Position numbers and translations under genes: made by a program. A stretch of DNA of 64,000 nucleotides from Hydnum rufescens UP504 (Eukaryota > Basidiomycota > Agaricomycetes > Cantharellales > Hydnaceae): the NCBI GenBank assembly GCA_014904985.1, contig MU128980.1:62001-126000 (forward strand), in the 5' to 3' direction. The notes below the pieces were generated by a model that was given only the letters and a program-made list of their open reading frames with translations, was not told where the DNA came from and did not search any database. Positions 21,448 to 32,421 of the stretch are shown here, piece after piece. Numbering within the stretch: the first letter of the stretch is position 1; each line of letters begins with the position of its first letter.

Positions 21448-22027
21448 TTATCGCTTGGTCTGTGTGGCAGCCTCTGATCGATGATCACAATGGATAGTTA
21501 GGGTGGTTGGCCAGAACGAACGACATCGTCGGAATCGTGCTAACCTCGTCGCGTCGCGTCTTCGAGTAGTTGGGTATCAATTCCACTTGGCGGAATTTGA
21601 ACATACCGGACTACAGAACCACGAATGAAACAGTTCTTTACAGCCATCTAGGGACAGGGAGACGGGTACACTTAGAACTTAGGAGCCAACTAGATGACAA
21701 GTTGAGAGAACCCACCATATGCGGATGTCTGGCTTCATCCAACACAGATATATTATCCAGGCGAATATTTAAGAACCTGAACGAGTCCCAGGAATTTATA
21801 TATGACACGAAGTCGAATAGTCAGTTTAAACGGATGATGCAACTGCCTCAAGACCCGCGCAACGCAACTGGTCCACAGATTTGAGAACACCTGTTATACA
21901 AAGGTCATTCTTGAGTTCGACAGTAACTTGCTGATCGGTAAGAGTTTTAAAGACAGAAAAGATGAGCTGGGCAGAGGGTTCATATAAGTTCGTAAGATTG
22001 CTCCAGCGCGCCAGTGAACTGCACCAT
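21448..22027 (-). CDS. LSM2: U6 snRNA-associated Sm-like protein LSm2
   Basis: Six coding exons: 22027-22025 (the ATG alone), 21966-21869, 21776-21716, 21647-21545 and 21473-21448 add to 97 codons, 96 residues; that is five segments plus an untranslated remainder of exon 1. The protein reads M-LIFSVFKTLTDQQVTVELK, then GVLKSVDQFLNIRLDNISV, HPHMMAVKNCFIRGSVVRYV and ends DATRREAATQTKR. Sm1 and Sm2 motifs are complete, including the RG of Sm2. LSm2 is part of the LSm1-7 ring (mRNA decay) and the LSm2-8 ring (U6 snRNP). The start codon is split from the rest by a 58-bp intron, as is common in fungal LSM2. It lies head-to-head with the ABM-like gene. Confidence 0.95.
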
Positions 22028-22253
22028 TTTTGAGACGAACGCACGTGGAGAACTAGCACCACCAGTCACCGGACCTTTACCGAAATCAACCCACAAACCC
22101 TTCGTTCGCCGAAAGATCTCCCAGTAGGCATCTTGTCGCCATGACATTCACAGCGCCTCTCCAGGAGTGTTTAATTCTATGCTTCTGCGATAGGAGGCTC
22201 TAGTTGGTTTCCTGCGATCGAAATATCTCTGGAGGATTTCTATCTAGTTAGCA

Positions 22254-22478
22254 ATGAGTGCCACTTGTGACCACTTCAAGAATACCGTCGTCCTGGTTGC
22301 AACAGTAAGCATCGGATGTCTCCTTCGACTGAGTCTTCGGGGGAGTCCACGCGCATCCTAGATAGAAGTAAAGCACGACAAGCACATGATCGCCAAATTT
22401 CGGCGAACTTTACTTGCTGTCAAGGAATCTGCTCTCTCAAAGAATGAACCTGGTACGTTGGAGTACCGGGTGTCTCAG
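22254..22478 (+). CDS. ABM-like (antibiotic biosynthesis monooxygenase fold) protein, 3' end unclear
   Basis: Exon 22254-22304 (MSATCDHFKNTVVLVAT) joins by a 57-bp intron to 22362-22478, giving IEVKHDKHMIAKFRRTLLAV, ESALSKNEPGTLEYRVSQ. The pattern of a β-strand, a helix and then NEPGTLEYRV is typical of ABM-domain quinol monooxygenases, which are small dimeric α/β barrels. A further piece, FSDAQAVLA, is visible at about 22582-22608, but I could not join it in phase and the usual C-terminal helix is not clear. The gene may have more short introns, carry indels, or be decaying. Function on a specific substrate cannot be stated. Confidence 0.4.
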
Positions 22479-22956
22479 GCTAATAATATATTTAATGTTT
22501 GGGCGAAGTGAGGACTTTCCATGGGTACAGCGATTCCTTTTGACTCACTAGAATTTGCGTTATCATTCCCCCTTCATCAGGTTTTCCGACGCTCAAGCCG
22601 TCCTGGCGTTAGTGTTCATTGTTGTCAATTTGTCGCATGTGCCCTAAGGATGACCATCTCTTGTAGTCATACGCAGACCTCAGCTACTGGGACTTACACA
22701 TGGGTAATGATTTGCTGATACAGGTGAAGTCCAATCTATTAGCCCCGAATATTTACGTTGATGGGTTTTTATTCACACATCAGGAACCGACTGTCCTCTT
22801 TTTTGAAGAGTTATGATACAACCGATTGCCATTTGTGTATTTTCTACGAGTTTGTCCTAGTGACATCTGGGCAAGAGCTACCGTCCATCGCATAATTCCC
22901 TAACCCCAACTTACAGGGTGTACAATTCTCGTTCCGTTTGGCTAGTATACAAATAC

Positions 22957-24130
22957 TTATGTATGAGGGTGTTCAAGGACAACGGAAGATGGAGGCTTTT
23001 TATCCTCGTTTGCCTTCAGTAGGGCATTAGTAACGGTCTCTTTAAGACTCTCGATAACTCCCTCGGGGTCTGGTGCAGCGAAGATCGCTGTCCCGGCCAC
23101 AATTACGTTTGATCCTATTTGCCCGGAACGAAGGTGAGCCTTCCCCATTCAACTCCAAGCGACCCCCGCAGAGTAAAAGGATTTCCGATAAGAGCAGGAC
23201 ATACCTGCATCAGCGCAGACATGGATGGTGGACGGTCCGACACCGCCGTCTACTTCAATATCCTTCTCCGGGTAACGCTCACGAAGCTCGGCAACCTTTG
23301 AGACGCATCGGTCGAGAAACTTCTGACCTCCTCTCCCTGTGACAATGAATAAATCACATTCAGTTACATTGGAAGGTTGGGTGGATAAATTGCCCCAAGA
23401 TAATGACCTGGATACACTGTCATGACCAGAAGCATGTCTGCGGCTTGAGCTACCTCGTGTGTGATATCTGTTGACGGTGTGTCTGGAGATATCGCCACGC
23501 CCGCCTTCATCCCATTCTTGTGGATGGATTCAATGATCGATAAAGGGTCCTCTATAAAAGTTGCCTGCGATTCAGAGACGAGGTCTGAGATTCAGGTAGA
23601 CGGGAGCGACGAACTGGCCGCTTCCAGATGGAAGCAATATAAAGAACCGCCAGCTTTAGCAATGTCTTCGACCCACTGATCGTTACACTCTTTCAATACG
23701 CGCGAGAATAAAGGACAATGACATTAGCACACCCGTTCGGGTTGGGCGACCATCATATGGCAGTCCATAAAGATTCCGGGAACACCCTTCGAGACACTAG
23801 CTAAGATAGGTGCCCCTGAAAGAGACAGCCATGAGGCCCAACCACATACACGGAGAAATGACAATTACCCATGGTGATATTGGGAACAAAATGGCTGCCC
23901 CGGATCAAGATGTCAAACTATATCTCTGAGAACGAAGAGGGGTATTATACCCATCCATAACATCTATTCAGTGGTGAGTAGAATAGATGAGCTCTCGGAC
24001 GGCCCAAACGTACAGTTCCCATACCCATATGTAGCCACTCGGCACCGCCCTTGATCATTCTTTTGCACTCAGCAGTTAATTGGCCAAAGTCTGAAGCCAG
24101 TACGGAGGGCGATATGATTGCTCGAGGCAT
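22957..24130 (-). CDS. RPE1: Ribulose-phosphate 3-epimerase
   Basis: The protein starts MPRAIISPSVLASDFGQL at ATG 24130. It continues through about nine exons: [20 protein letters not shown] (metal-binding HxD region), GIFMDCHMMVAQPERW, KAGGSLYCFHLE, DPLSIIESIHKNGMKAGVAI, SPDTPSTDI, AADMLLVMTVYPGRGGQKF, DIEVDGGVGPSTI, GSNVIVAGTAIFAAPDPEG, and a Lys/Pro-rich C-terminus ending EHPHT. This is the cytosolic pentose-phosphate enzyme that interconverts ribulose-5-P and xylulose-5-P. Two oddities: the usual MTVEPGFGGQ motif reads MTVYPGRGGQ, and the junction after FHLE lacks a GT donor in the right phase (a GC donor at GAA|GC or a sequence error would fix it). It is divergent from mitochondrial EF-Tu, 109 bp between start codons. 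Confidence 0.93.
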
Positions 24131-24239
24131 GACAAGTAGACGGTACTGCACTAGAGGTGTTGAATGATCTGTTTCCCGATTTGGCTCCGCGTCCGGCGTA
24201 ATCCGGTCTCAAAATTTGCAGTGGTTGTTGCAGAGGACC

Positions 24240-26369
24240 ATGTTGACGGCGTGGACCCTTATGCGAGGAGCCGCGTCCTCAGGACATGGGCTATCCTTGA
24301 AACGTAATGCGGCTCAATGTTTTATTTGTCTGTTCCCCAAGCGAGCCTGACACTCAATTTAGCCGTCTGTGTTTCTGGGAGAACGGTACTCTCCCAGCGC
24401 AAACGCTTCGCTGTTGGTAAGTAGACATTCTGAAATGTATGTCACCGGTTTCTCAATGGAGTATCATGCAGGTTCGTTACGAATGTATGCAGAGGCGTTC
24501 TCACGGGCGAAACCACACATGAATATTGGCACTATTGGGCATGTCGACCACGGGAAGACAACACTCACCGCTGCCATCACCAAGGTCCTCTCGGCCCGCT
24601 CAGGAAAAAATAAGTTTATCGATTACGGTTCGATTGATAAAGCACCTGAAGAACGAGCACGTGGAATCACAATCAATTCGTCCCATGTCGAGTATGAGAC
24701 TGACAAGCGTCACTACGGCCATATCGATTGCCCTGGTACATTTTGACTCATTCATGCGATGTAGAAATATCAACTGACCATTTTCGTTATAGGTCACGCC
24801 GATTGTAAGCCCTGTGTTTCATTTCCAGAGACTGCCTTAACATTTCTTTCTAGATATTAAAAATATGATTACCGGTATGTGTTCTCAGGAGTCTAGACAC
24901 ATTCATACTGACTCCTATATTTTAGGTGCCGCACAAATGGACGGGGCAATTATTGTGGTATCCGCCACGGATGGACAAATGCCGCAAACAAGAGAACATC
25001 TTCTCCTTGCGCGTCAAGTAGGTATGAAAAAACTCGTCGTCTTTATCAACAAGATCGATCAGATAGACGATCCGGAAATGCTGGAGCTGGTGGACATGGA
25101 AATGCGTGACTTGCTCTCTGCCTACGATTATGACGGAGAGAAAACTCCCATTGTTATGGGCTCTGCATTGGCTGCACTCGAGGGAACGAAGGATGACATC
25201 GGAGCGAATAAGATCACAGAGCTGGTCAAAGCCTGCGATGAATGGCTGGATCTCCCACCACGTGCGCCTGCCTAAAGAGACCTGACTATTTCCTGTCAAC
25301 TCACTCGTAATGGTAGGTGATTTGGAGAAACCTTTCTTGATGCCTATAGAAGGTGCGTTGGCGCTGTATGCATGTCATTTCGAGACACTAAATTCAAGCA
25401 AACAGATGTATTTTCTATTTCTGGCCGAGGAACGGTTGCCACTGGTCGTGTAAGTTGAAGTCCCATGTGACCGCCACAACTCTCATGCCCATGTGTGCCG
25501 AATCTAGGTTGAGCGTGGGACTATCCTCAAGGGCGCCGAAGTAGAGGTCGTTGGCCTCGGAGAGTCTTTCAAGACCACTCTTACTGGAATTGGTGAGCCC
25601 TGCCATACAGAACTGTGGGACGTCCCTTTTTTACTTGTACGTCAATTTAGAGATGTTCCACAAAGAGTTGGATCGGGTATGTGCACTCTGATGACATTCG
25701 TTTTTCTTGGCCTATAAGATACTTTACAGGGAGAGGCTGGTGACAACATGGGTGCCCTCCTCCGTGGAATTAAGCGCGAGCAGCTCAAACGTGGCCAGGT
25801 GATCGCGTTCCCAGGCTCCATTAAGTCTGTCAAAAAATTCCAGGCCCAAGTTTACGTAGGCCACATCATTGTTCCATGTTTAGGATTCCTTCACTCATGA
25901 ATTCACCTTCCTACGATTGTTAGGTTTTGACCAAGGACGAAGGTATGTTTAATGTGTCACCTCCAACACACATGATATTGAGGAAACGATGGGATTTTAG
26001 GTGGACGATATACGCCGTTCATGGCCAACTATCGGCCACAACTGTTCCTGCGTACGGCCGATGTCACCGTCGCTTTGTCATTCCCTGAGGGAACGCCTGA
26101 TGCACACGAAAAGCTAGTACGCATTTGACAACCTCGTCCCTTTGAAGCTTACACTTAGCCCACGAACGTAGGTTATGCCAGGTGACAATGTGGAACTCAT
26201 TGGTGAGCTTGTGCACGACGCCGCTCTTGAGATTGGCTCTCGATTCACCCTTCGAGAGGGTGGCAAGACCAGTGAGTATACTATATGTTCCTGGTCTTAG
26301 TGCAACGATGTTTAACTCACTGCCCTTGAAATAGTTGGGACGGGTCTCGTTACAAAAATATTCGAATAG
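24240..26369 (+). CDS. TUF1: Mitochondrial translation elongation factor Tu
   Basis: Fifteen exons sum to 1,338 nt (445 residues) with every phase matching. The first 45 residues form a basic presequence. The GTPase part has G1 GHVDHGKT, G2 region [17 protein letters not shown]3 DCPGHADY, G4 NKID and G5 SAL; then domain 2 ([20 protein letters not shown]) and domain 3 ([12 protein letters not shown] to TGLVTKIFE). It delivers aminoacyl-tRNA to mitoribosomes. Several exons are tiny: 24793-24804 (12 nt, part of HAD), 24854-24874 (21 nt), 25651-25676 (26 nt) and 25924-25942 (19 nt). The other exons are 24240-24303, 24363-24416, 24472-24735, 24926-25261, 25317-25352, 25406-25449, 25508-25592, 25730-25855, 26001-26116, 26172-26271 and 26335-26369. 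Confidence 0.97.
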
Positions 26370-26759
26370 AAGTTTCGCCATTTAATAACAAAGACATGAT
26401 GCCACCCCTGATTTTATTCAACATTGAGTACCATTACCAATCCCATCTCGCATAATCTCCCCTGTTTACTCTATCAACGCCTTTCTCCACGTGGTCGACA
26501 GTAGTCGTGGCGGAAAAACTGTACTGTATAACACCCACTCACTCAAAAGCACATCCCTGCTCAACTTCGCCCCATGGTCTTCTACCACCTTCGTGGGGGT
26601 TCTCGCCTTGACAGGTATGACTCGATTGCATCATATTCTCAGCCAAGATATCGTCAATTTGGATGCCGGGCACCAGTAATACTGTTTGCTTTTTGGGGTG
26701 CAGGAAGATATTTCGATGCTATGTTTTTCAGCCCCAGTGGATATTTCCTAAGCAGGCTG
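26370..26759. other. Intergenic, no supported gene
   Basis: Downstream of mitochondrial EF-Tu. Two short plus-strand frames overlap here but are not conserved-looking. It leads into the repeat island. Confidence 0.45.
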
Positions 26760-27240
26760 CCACTGGCACCTGCGACTTTGCTTGCAAAATAAGATTAGGG
26801 CTATTCCATTGAGACTAGACAAGTAGACTGCATGCAAGGCCAAAGATCAGGACCAATCAGAAACCAGGAAATGGTAGGTTTATTATATAAGGGTGGTGGT
26901 GTTGCAGATGAGAACACAAGTCCAAAGGGGAAAAGAAAATTACATCCCTGCGACTCAGAATTTTCTCTTGGCAACCCGAAGGGTGCAGGTTCGACTCCTA
27001 ACCTTTTATTTGTACCTTTTTCACTCCCTGGGGGATCTTTATTAGACAACAGGACGTCGTGGGCACCTGTGACCTTGCTTGAAAATCATTCCAGGTGTGC
27101 AGAGATTAGGGTTATTCTATTGAGGTTAGACAAGTAAACCGTCATACAAAACCAAACGTCCGAATCAATCTGGTTTATTGCAGAAGGCGCTTACAGAAGA
27201 CAAGAACATTACATGAGTCCAAAGGGGAAAAAAATTGAGA
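26760..27240. repeat. Two diverged direct repeats flanking a Pol III B-box-like sequence (SINE-like)
   Basis: Unit 1 begins near 26765 (GGCACCTGCGACTTTGCTTG) and unit 2 near 27061 (GGCACCTGTGACCTTGCTTG). Each continues with GATTAGGG(C/T)TATTC(C/T)ATTGAG, a TAGACAAGTA block, a pyrimidine-variable middle, and ends AAGTCCAAAGGGGAAAA (26918-26935 and 27218-27232). Spacing is about 296 bp. Between them, at 26987-26997, lies GGTTCGACTCC, a perfect match to the tRNA B-box consensus, followed by a TTTT run. The T-stem does not pair well and no acceptor stem is found, so it is not a working tRNA gene. The arrangement fits a tRNA-derived SINE or an older element fragment. Confidence 0.45.
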
Positions 27241-27356
27241 TGGAGCGGAAGAGAGGAGATGAGTATCCATCCATTGTGGTGCCGCGCACTTCGCCATTAA
27301 CTCCCAATGCGGTTAGGATATACAAGAGAGAGAATTCCGCCGCCACCTTAAAAAAA

Positions 27357-29246
27357 TCAGTGCCTCTTCAGGCGGGGAAGAAATGACAACCAGCAATTCA
27401 GCTTGATGTATAAGACGCAGGAGAAACAGCCCAACACTCACCAGCGGGCGGCATTTCCGAGATGTCCGGAGATGGCGCCTCAGGACGTCCTTTCGCAAGG
27501 ATGCCTTCATACCACAGCTACACCTGTATGCGGTAGCGTCGGTTTCCCTGGCCCAACGACGGGCAATTTGACAGAGCGTCTCGAAGGGCTTGGCTCCGAA
27601 GCGCAAAGCTTGGACGGCATGCGACGAACGATCGCTGTATTCGCTAAGCAGTAGATCGCGTTCGGCGGCTCCAGCGGACTGATACAGGACCATGCGTTGT
27701 CTCTGCCCAAATAACGACAAAGTTCAAGGCATCAAGCAGAAGGGACCCGCAGAGGGTCTCTTCAAGGATCCCTAGCATCCAATCAACGCAATGATTGAGG
27801 GTCGAGAGAACATGCCGGGAGAGGTTACCGTCAGATACGCCACAAAAGGCGCAGATCCTCAGGGACCTCTGGGCTTTGGAGGGGGTGAAATATACTCTTA
27901 GCCACTCGTGAATATTCGAAGATGCCGACTCGCCGAGATGATACCCCGAGGGGTGAGTTACAGCAAGGCGAGTTGTCCGTGATCTTCGCGGCCTAGGATT
28001 CGGGCTGTTGCGTTTCGAGGTCGAGGATGATTTCACGGCGCCTGGAGACCGTGTGGCAAGGGATGAGGATGGCAACCTCGGGGCAAGCTCGCGACGCCTT
28101 TTGGGGGGGCTGGGTCGATAGTCTTCGTCTGAATCAGTTCCACGGTCTACGTAGAGATCACCATCCTCAGTCTGTCAGTCATTGCCACTCAATGATAACG
28201 AAGGGATGCCCGTAGACTCACTACGAGGTCTCTTGATTTTAGTGGGCCGTGGAGCCTCGGCCTGTCGAACGACTTTGTCCTGAGCATCCATCTCGTTATG
28301 TGGCTTCAGAACCGAAAGCTCGGGATCCAGAGTGGTGGTTGGCGTCAAATGGCACTGAAATGTCGAATCGTGGATCGTGGACTGGTAAAGAGGGAGGTCG
28401 ACAGAGGATGTAGGAGGACAATATGAGAACGTATCGGAAGCGAAAGGGTCGGGGCAAGATGGTGGAGGGAAAAGGTTTCCAGCCTGGTAAGTAACATTGG
28501 ACGAAGTTGGTTGAGGAGCGATTCCATACGATTGGGCGGATTGTGCGAAGGGGGGAACATCAAGTATCCCTTGGACAGGCCTATGAGAATAATCGAGGCG
28601 AGGACGATCTGAATGAGATGATGGATGAGTCCAGCAAACGACGGGGTTGTTGTTCAGACAATCACTGACCCAAACCATTACTAAAACCGGGGCCTGCCCA
28701 AGAAATGATCTTCTTTGAAGGGAGACCGTTCCCCGTGGAAGTAGTCTCCATACTCTGCCTCGGTCGGAAAAACACCAAAAGAAGGAGCCGAAGACGAAGG
28801 CGTGGGTGTAGGCTGAGAGGGTTGATATAGAAAATCAGTTCCCAGAGACGGAGCATGTCCTAGGAGCCCATTGTCGATGAAATACGAGTTCCCGGGGCGC
28901 AGTGCTTGGTATTGAGTGGGGATGTTGGATTCGAAGGTGCGACCGAAAAAATCAGGGTATGAGGAGGCGTGCTCCCAGTATGGCGATATTTGTGTTCCCC
29001 TGGGGTTGGAGCGGGTCGAATGTGAGGTCAGTAGGTTGGCGCAGAATGGTCCTGAGATTGGAGACCTCTGGTCGGGCGGATAAGCCAGGGGAGTATACTC
29101 CACGTATGGAATCCCGGAGTGGCTAGAGGATAGCCTGGATTTAGGATCGTTAGAATGTTCACTACGACGGTCGAATAAATTTTATAATACCTATGAAGAG
29201 TCTCAATTTGAAGGTTCGATAAATCACGACTGTCTCCGCGCGCCAT
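27357..29246 (-). CDS. Putative zinc-finger transcription regulator (junctions partly unresolved)
   Basis: The start MARGDSRDLSNLQIETLHR (ATG 29246) splices to a Ser/Pro/Tyr-rich exon, then through a 64-bp intron (GTCTCC to GTCAG) into RDCLNNNPVVCWTHPSS and a further Ser/Thr/Pro-rich exon up to KIKRPRS. A downstream exon is rich in Arg/Ser and holds ICAFCGVSDGNLSRH with a later His, then a second Cys/His module YRCSCGMKASLRKDVLRRHL with a following Cys. This is the layout of fungal C2H2-like regulators with a disordered N-terminus. The join near 28175-28230 is not clean: a strong GTGAGT donor and a GACAG acceptor exist, but the phase is off by one and the direct frame meets TGA at 28175-28177. 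Two separate genes are possible. Confidence 0.5.
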
Positions 29247-30571
29247 GATGAGATAGTGGAGGGGGACACGGAGTATGCAAACCAAGAGGGGGGTAGGGAG
29301 GGGGGGAAGGGAAAGGGGATGTGAGGTGATGGCAAAAAGGCCATCTTGTTATACGTGCCTATGAAAACAATGCCTTGCCGAATTGAATAACAACATTTTT
29401 TGGTTGCGTGGACAAGGCCTGTAAAAGCGGAGGCAGCGTTTAATCGTGGTTTCCAAGCCAATTTCCTATAGTGCCATGGATAGGCATTCTCGGCCACCTT
29501 GAATGAATACAAAGCCAAGGGTTGAGGGACAATGCATCAATCTACGAGTCAACGCCAACACGTCGAAATCGCCTTATTGCGCATGTAATATTTTTCAGGA
29601 AAGACCCCTCCAGTGTGAGGACGTTGGGCTAGTGCATATGACTAGCATGAGCGAGAGAATGACACCCTGGCAAATATGGCGTCCCCGATATGGTTCCGTA
29701 CCCCTGACCTAAAAAAAGAGTAATTGGAGGTGTTTCCCGGACAGCATGACAATGAACACGTTCTCGTCACACTGCTTTCGCACTATCCTTGGTCTGCCCT
29801 CGAGGGGGGTCAACTATGGCCACCTTCATTATGTAAGTAGGCCACGCAATAATTCTTACATCCCAGGTTCTCCGAATTATCTTGTCAGCCCCTGACAAGG
29901 GGAATGAATTGACACTTGGGACGTCAACTCCTTTTTTGTTGGCACCAATCTAGCGTTGAACCATAGCGCGAAAAGATCAAACCCAACGCTTATCCGCCAT
30001 GACTTATCGGAAAATTGGGGTCGCATATAGAAGAGGGGGACGCACCGCTAAATCCATTATCGAAGGCTATTCTCATAAGTCTGAGGATGCCCATGTACGT
30101 AATAACCAGTATGAAACCGTTGACAACGTCTGGTGTTCATCATGATCACGAAGGAGAAACGTTTCCTTCCCTTCTATATACGAAATACGGGCATTGGAAT
30201 GGGTGTGGGAAAGAACGAAGCTACACAACGGAAGAGATACGCCGAGGCAAACGTTGACTGCATCGAAGATCCCGGCGCTTCAGTGAAAGCTGTTACGATT
30301 CATCGCTAACAGCCACTGCGAGCCAGAAGCCCGAGCCCAGACGCGGGCGCCGGCAAAGCGTGCTAGTCGATAGAAAAATAACGGTGTGAGAGAAGAACAA
30401 TGCATACTATGGGCGCACGCGGCGCACCAACGGTGACCATTCAAGGGTTCGGCAAACCCCATATTCCCACGCTCGGGGCTAATCTCACTATTTTTGGTGT
30501 CTGGGAAATTGTATCCCAGAACCTTTGCTAATTGGTCACTCGAAAGTAACCTTTTCCAATAATCTCGAGTT
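29247..30571. other. Divergent intergenic region
   Basis: About 1.3 kb between the starts of the zinc-finger gene and the CYSTM gene. No frame is convincing. It is large for this window and could hold extended regulatory sequence for both genes. Confidence 0.4.
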
Positions 30572-31016
30572 ATGTCAAAGGCCCAACAGCCCCCAAATGT
30601 GCAGTATTATGCCCCTCAACCACCCGCTCAGGCGCACAGTAAGGAGGTGATCACAATATACATTTACCTTGAGCTGGAATTCCCCTTTTGGAACAGACAC
30701 TCCGAGCCAAGACCGCAAACTGCCTTATCAGCCCCGTCAACCGCCTCACCAGCCACAGCCGCAGGTGATTTACGTTCAACAACCAGCCCCGGTACGTGTC
30801 TCGTCCACTCCAATTCCACAGTTCACAATGAACATGATACATGATATGCTGTTTAGCCCCAACCGAATCGTAGCGATTCTGGTCCCGGATGTTGTGCCGT
30901 ATGTTGGGGAGTGTAAGTTATTATACTCATTTCTGCTTCGATGTCTGATTCGGCTTCATCTTAGCTGCTGCGGATGCTTGACCGCTCTCTTCTGCTGTCC
31001 TTGCATCGTTATATGA
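30572..31016 (+). CDS. Small Cys-rich tail-anchored protein of CYSTM type
   Basis: Exons 30572-30638, 30697-30791, 30857-30912 and 30965-31016 encode 89 residues, all in phase. The first 65 residues are Pro/Gln/Tyr-rich (YYAPQPPAQAH, QPRQPPHQPQPQVIYVQQPA). The C-terminus is a Cys-rich hydrophobic segment, CCAVCWGVCCGCLTALFCCP, then CIVI. This is the pattern of CYSTM (cysteine-rich transmembrane module) proteins, small tail-anchored proteins tied to stress tolerance and metal resistance in fungi and plants. The Cys run is a likely palmitoylation or metal-binding site; that is inference. Confidence 0.75.
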
Positions 31017-32309
31017 TGGCCCCCTTCCAGCTGTAATCGTTTCTTACTGTACTATTATCTTTACGAGAGCATGAACCGCAGGATGAAGTTAAATTTACAC
31101 TTTCGCGAAGGCGTCATTTATGCGGGTACAATAGGATGTAGGAAGGTAATGTACAATTCATGACGTGCCAAAGAAATATCTCCAGGACAAAAGTGAGCTG
31201 GATGTTTGTTGACCCTTTCTTCTTCTCTGGGTTTTCGAGCACTCAACGACCGATGCAAAAGGTGGCCAGGTTAGGGATACTCAAGATTGTGACTGTATTG
31301 TTGCAAGCCCCTGTACCCTACCAAGACTTTTAAAGGGTCCACCTAATCCTGCGATCCACGGTTGACCCGACTCCATGGATCCTCTGAAAAATGGGATCCG
31401 ATACAAGCTAGGGCCAAAGGATGAGTGCGTAGAGAATAGGAGTCAGGGAAAGTAAGCACAGTAAGACCCATGATTTTTGGACCATAAAAAGAGGCTGAAC
31501 AATTGGAACGAGTGGCCCAACAAATCCCCAGGTCGATCCGTTGGAGTGACAGGAATTAGGTAAGAAGCCTGAGGACGAGCTCACTCGCAGCTCAAATAGC
31601 GAGCAGCACAAGACACTGATTGTCGAGCTCGATGACACGCTGACCGTGGCACAAGCACACATTAGGTGATGAATCGCTCTATACGTCCGTCATAACTAGC
31701 CATGACCCCCAATTCCCCATAGGACAATGCAAAGCCACCGGGGCTATCGACACATACGACCGTCATGTCCCCGCCGTGACATATGCAAGATTTCCTTCTG
31801 CAGACCCACCAGACCGTGTGTCTTTGAAGGATATACGAGTGTGGATATGATGGAAAGAAAGAGTCTCAGTACTAACTGATGTCCCAGGAATGCCACATTG
31901 AAGGGAAAGCTTACTACCAGCTTGTCTTCGTCTTTTATTCTCGGAATACGCTCGTATGTCCAGTGTCTGTTCCGGAGGCTGGAGAATCCCATGTCCGCGG
32001 AACTAAGTGCCCGACGCGTGTGCTGCCAAGTGCATTTGCTCATCATCTATCTTGTTCCTAGGCATCCCCCTGGGTAGAGTGTCATGGGCTGGACTCTCAG
32101 GTGTGCCGTGCTTCGGATCAGTCGTTCATTCCCGCTGAGGTCTTGCGCAGTGGGCAGTCCGGATGTTTTCTTCGGGAGGTTTTGTCACATGTCTTTCGTT
32201 TGTCTCCTCCACTTTTTTCTCCTTTTTCCTCGAGCCATAGCAAGCTTTCTCAGGTGCTAACTGGCTTCATTTGTCTACCTAGCGCTTTTTGCTGCAAAAA
32301 AAGTGTCAG

Positions 32310-32351
32310 AGTCTGAGAGCGAGGAACGAGCCTCAGACTCGCTCTCAGACT
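32310..32351. repeat. Perfect 14-bp inverted repeat (hairpin A)
   Basis: AGTCTGAGAGCGAG at 32310-32323 is the exact reverse complement of CTCGCTCTCAGACT at 32338-32351, with a 14-base loop. It can form a GC-rich hairpin in DNA or RNA. Confidence 0.85.
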
Positions 32352-32362
32352 AATTAGATAAG

Positions 32363-32421
32363 CGAGCGGATTGAGTCACGTTATCATAACTTCCCTCCAT
32401 CTTCGAGGCTCAATCCGCTCG
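32363..32421. repeat. Perfect 13-bp inverted repeat (hairpin B)
   Basis: CGAGCGGATTGAG at 32363-32375 is the exact reverse complement of CTCAATCCGCTCG at 32409-32421, with a 33-base spacer. It starts 11 bp after hairpin A and shares GAGCG/CGCTC words with it. Confidence 0.85.

Noticed and set aside
26940..27010. Possible tRNA gene with B-box GGTTCGACTCC
   Set aside because: The T-stem has two mismatches and no acceptor or anticodon stem can be drawn; kept only as part of a repeat.
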